64,000 nt of DNA from Novosphingobium flavum. Lineage in GTDB: Bacteria > Pseudomonadota > Alphaproteobacteria > Sphingomonadales > Sphingomonadaceae. This document shows, piece after piece, positions 62,271 to 64,000 of this stretch. Position numbers and translations under genes: made by a program. The notes under the pieces were generated by a model. The model was not told the DNA's origin. It was given only the letters and a program-made list of their open reading frames with translations, and did no database searches. Numbering within the stretch: position 1 is the stretch's first letter; each line of letters opens with the position of its first letter. The DNA lies in contig NZ_JACLAW010000002.1 of NCBI RefSeq assembly GCF_014230315.1, forward strand, positions 62,001 to 126,000. Reading direction: 5' to 3'.

Positions 62271-63257
62271 ATGAAGCTCGAACCCACCCTGCGCGCGCTG
62301 GCCGATCCGACCCGGCTGCGGATCATGCGGCTGCTCGCCGACATGGAGCTGGCCGTGGGCGAGCTGGCCCAGGTGCTGGGGCAGAGCCAGCCACGCGTCT
62401 CGCGCCACGTCAAGATCCTGTGCGATGCGGCGCTGGCCGAGCGGCGGCGGGAAGGCTCGTGGGTCTTCCTGCGCAGCGCGATCGGGGAGGACCTGGCGCC
62501 GAGGCTCGGCGCGGCGGCGGCGCGGCTGCTGGCGGCGGGCGAGGCGGACGATGCCGCGTTCGCCGCGCGCTGCGACGAGGACCGGCGGCATCTCGCCGCG
62601 ATCCGCTCGGCGCGCGAAGCACAGGCCGAAGCCTATTTCGCGCGGCACGCCGCCGAGTGGGACACGCTGCGCTCGCTCCATTCGCCCGACGGGCCGGTCG
62701 AGGCAGCCTTGGCCGGGGCGCTCGGCGGGTCGCTGGGCGTGCTGCTTGATGTGGGCACCGGGACGGGCCGGATGGCGGAGCTTTTTGCCGGGAACGCCGC
62801 GCGCATCACGGCCCTGGACAAGAGCCCGGAAATGCTGCGGCTGGCGCGCGCCCGTTTGCAGAACCTGCCCGCAGGCAAGGTCGACCTGCAGCAGGGCGAC
62901 TTTACCGCCCTGCCCTTCGCGCCCGCCAGCCACGACACGGTGCTGTTCCACCAGGTGCTGCATTATGCCCAGGAGCCCGACGCCGTTCTGGCCGAGGCGG
63001 CGCGGGTGACGCGCCCCGGCGGGCGGATCGCGATCGTCGATTTCGCCGCTCATGCCCATGAGGACCTGCGCGCCTCCCATGCTCACGCCCGCCTCGGCTT
63101 TTCCGACGAGCAGATGCTGGCGCTGCTTTCCGCCGCGGGCTATGTGCCCGCCCCGCCGCTGGCCATTCCCGGCCAGCCGCTGACCGTGAAGATCTGGACC
63201 GCGACCCGCACTGCCGGGCCGGTTCCTGCCGACAATGCCCGAAAGGTTTCCGCGTGA
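62271..63257 (+). CDS. ArsR-family regulator fused to a SAM-dependent methyltransferase domain
   Basis: A 328-residue fusion. Residues 1-85 form an ArsR winged helix (ALADPTRLRIMRLLADMELAVGELAQVLGQSQPRVSRHVKIL); the metal-binding ELCVCDL site of metal sensors is absent, so it is not an arsenic or zinc sensor. Residues 125-310 form a class I methyltransferase fold with motif I LLDVGTGTGRMAE (158-170) and later DFTALPFAPASHDTVLFHQVLHY. The methyltransferase fold may sense SAM or SAH. It overlaps metF by four bases (GTGA), which points to control of methionine and methyl-cycle genes; this matches the SahR idea by context only. Confidence 0.88.
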   Translation: MKLEPTLRALADPTRLRIMRLLADMELAVGELAQVLGQSQPRVSRHVKILCDAALAERRREGSWVFLRSAIGEDLAPRLGAAAARLLAAGEADDAAFAARCDEDRRHLAAIRSAREAQAEAYFARHAAEWDTLRSLHSPDGPVEAALAGALGGSLGVLLDVGTGTGRMAELFAGNAARITALDKSPEMLRLARARLQNLPAGKVDLQQGDFTALPFAPASHDTVLFHQVLHYAQEPDAVLAEAARVTRPGGRIAIVDFAAHAHEDLRASHAHARLGFSDEQMLALLSAAGYVPAPPLAIPGQPLTVKIWTATRTAGPVPADNARKVSA

Positions 63258-64000
63258 TTTCGCCCGACCATCCGCTGTTCGCCGGCCTGCCGGGCGACGT
63301 CTCCGTCTCGTTCGAGTTCTTCCCGCCGAAGAACGAGAAGATGGAGGCTCAGCTGTGGGACGCGATCGGCCAGCTCGCGCCGCTGGATCCGAGCTTCGTC
63401 TCGGTGACCTATGGCGCGGGCGGCACGACCCGCGAGCGGACCCATGCGACCGTGGCGCGGCTGGTGCAGGAGACCGACCTGATCCCCGCCGCGCACCTCA
63501 CCTGCGTGGGGGCGAGCAAGGGCGAGATCGCCGAGATCGCCGACCAGTACTGGGAAGCGGGCGTGCGCCGCCTCGTTGCGCTGCGCGGCGATCCGCCGCC
63601 GGAAAGCGGGGGCACCTTCGTGCCGCATCCCGAGGGCTATGCCAGCGCGGCGGAGCTGGTCGAGGGGCTGGCCCGCAGCCATGACTTCGACATTTCGGTC
63701 GCGGCCTATCCCGAGGTTCACCCCGAGGCGGCGAGCGCGGAAGCCGACCTCGACAACCTCAAGCGCAAGCTCGATGCCGGGGCCGCCCGCGCGATCACCC
63801 AGTTCTTCTTCTCGACCGACGCCTATTTCCGCTTCCTCGACAAGGCGCTGGCGGCCGGGATCACCGCGCCGATCCTGCCCGGGATCATGCCGGTGACAAG
63901 CTTCGCCGCGATCCGCCGGATGAGCGGGAACACCGAGATTCCGGGCTGGATGGTGGCGCTGTTCGAGGGGCTGGACGAGCGGCCGGGGCCGCGCACGCTG
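63254..64000 (+). CDS. metF: Methylenetetrahydrofolate reductase MetF (3' end outside window)
   Basis: Reduces 5,10-methylene-THF to 5-methyl-THF, supplying the methyl group for methionine synthesis. 249 codons are visible, about four fifths of the usual length. The start is GTG 63254 overlapping the regulator stop. VSFEFFPPKNE, SVTYGAGGTTRERT, HLTCVGASKGEI, LRGDPP and the QFFFSTDAYFRF/LPGIMPVTSF strands of the FAD-binding TIM barrel are all present. It is the second gene of a regulator-enzyme operon. Confidence 0.96.
   Translation, partial: MISPDHPLFAGLPGDVSVSFEFFPPKNEKMEAQLWDAIGQLAPLDPSFVSVTYGAGGTTRERTHATVARLVQETDLIPAAHLTCVGASKGEIAEIADQYWEAGVRRLVALRGDPPPESGGTFVPHPEGYASAAELVEGLARSHDFDISVAAYPEVHPEAASAEADLDNLKRKLDAGAARAITQFFFSTDAYFRFLDKALAAGITAPILPGIMPVTSFAAIRRMSGNTEIPGWMVALFEGLDERPGPRTL

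Overview
The window is a contiguous piece of a high-GC alphaproteobacterial chromosome, most likely a sphingomonad (Novosphingobium/Sphingomonas/Erythrobacter relatives). This rests on recognised families rather than on any search: GapR (DUF2312), DUF1244, a MucR/Ros regulator overlapping SapC, a fused PabB-PabC, an ArsR-methyltransferase fusion next to metF, the compact MoxR/DUF58/DUF4129/DUF4350/SpoIIM/RDD operon, and short C-terminal sorting-signal proteins. No rRNA, tRNA, CRISPR array, insertion sequence or prophage was seen. Most of the window is ordinary core genome.

Layout. 1-2.6 kb: Ppx/GppA phosphatase (cut by the window edge), RlmE rRNA methyltransferase, AraC-type regulator. 2.7-2.83 kb: a 44-residue, 10-cysteine metallothionein-like gene. 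2.9-5 kb: a tandem two-haem membrane cytochrome c, and prephenate dehydratase. 5-11.8 kb: a seven-gene, stop/start-overlapping operon (DUF4129, DUF4350, MoxR ATPase, DUF58, SpoIIM-like, RDD, GNAT). 11.8-16.6 kb: SDR oxidoreductase, alpha/beta-hydrolase-like protein lacking the nucleophile serine, ispG, retropepsin-like protease, L,D-transpeptidase. 16.6-17.5 kb: a lower-GC pocket with one small secreted protein and a dispersed repeat. 17.5-24.1 kb: a second L,D-transpeptidase, EamA transporter, aconitase and a Ser/Thr/Gly-rich sorting-signal surface protein.

24.3-28.9 kb is the Holliday-junction operon, read right to left: yebC, DUF3147, ruvC, DUF4337, ruvA, an unusual low-GC 111-codon gene wedged between ruvA and ruvB, and ruvB. 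28.9-35.2 kb: gapR, DUF1244, pyruvate kinase, DUF4242, YggS, a reduced ThiE-like protein, ftsK. 35.4-43.7 kb: mucR-sapC, a 1966-residue autotransporter with a repetitive Tyr/Thr-rich passenger, and a divergent MarR-like regulator across a 629-bp AT-richer gap.

43.9-51.9 kb: two hypothetical proteins, alanine dehydrogenase, a soluble chemoreceptor-like/Cache protein, thioesterase, S9 oligopeptidase and aminopeptidase P. 52-55.5 kb: two secreted EF-hand proteins followed by a response regulator and histidine kinase with a collagen-like periplasmic insert, probably one signalling unit. 55.6-64 kb: HerA/FtsK-like DUF853 ATPase, PabB-PabC, aminotransferase, RluA-type pseudouridine synthase, ArfB, two small lipoproteins, and an ArsR-methyltransferase regulator with a perfect palindrome before its start, overlapping metF, which runs off the window.

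The strongest leads for undescribed biology are the metallothionein-like gene, the inserted gene in ruvAB, the giant autotransporter locus, the soluble chemoreceptor-like protein, the EF-hand/two-component unit, and two families of dispersed intergenic repeats.
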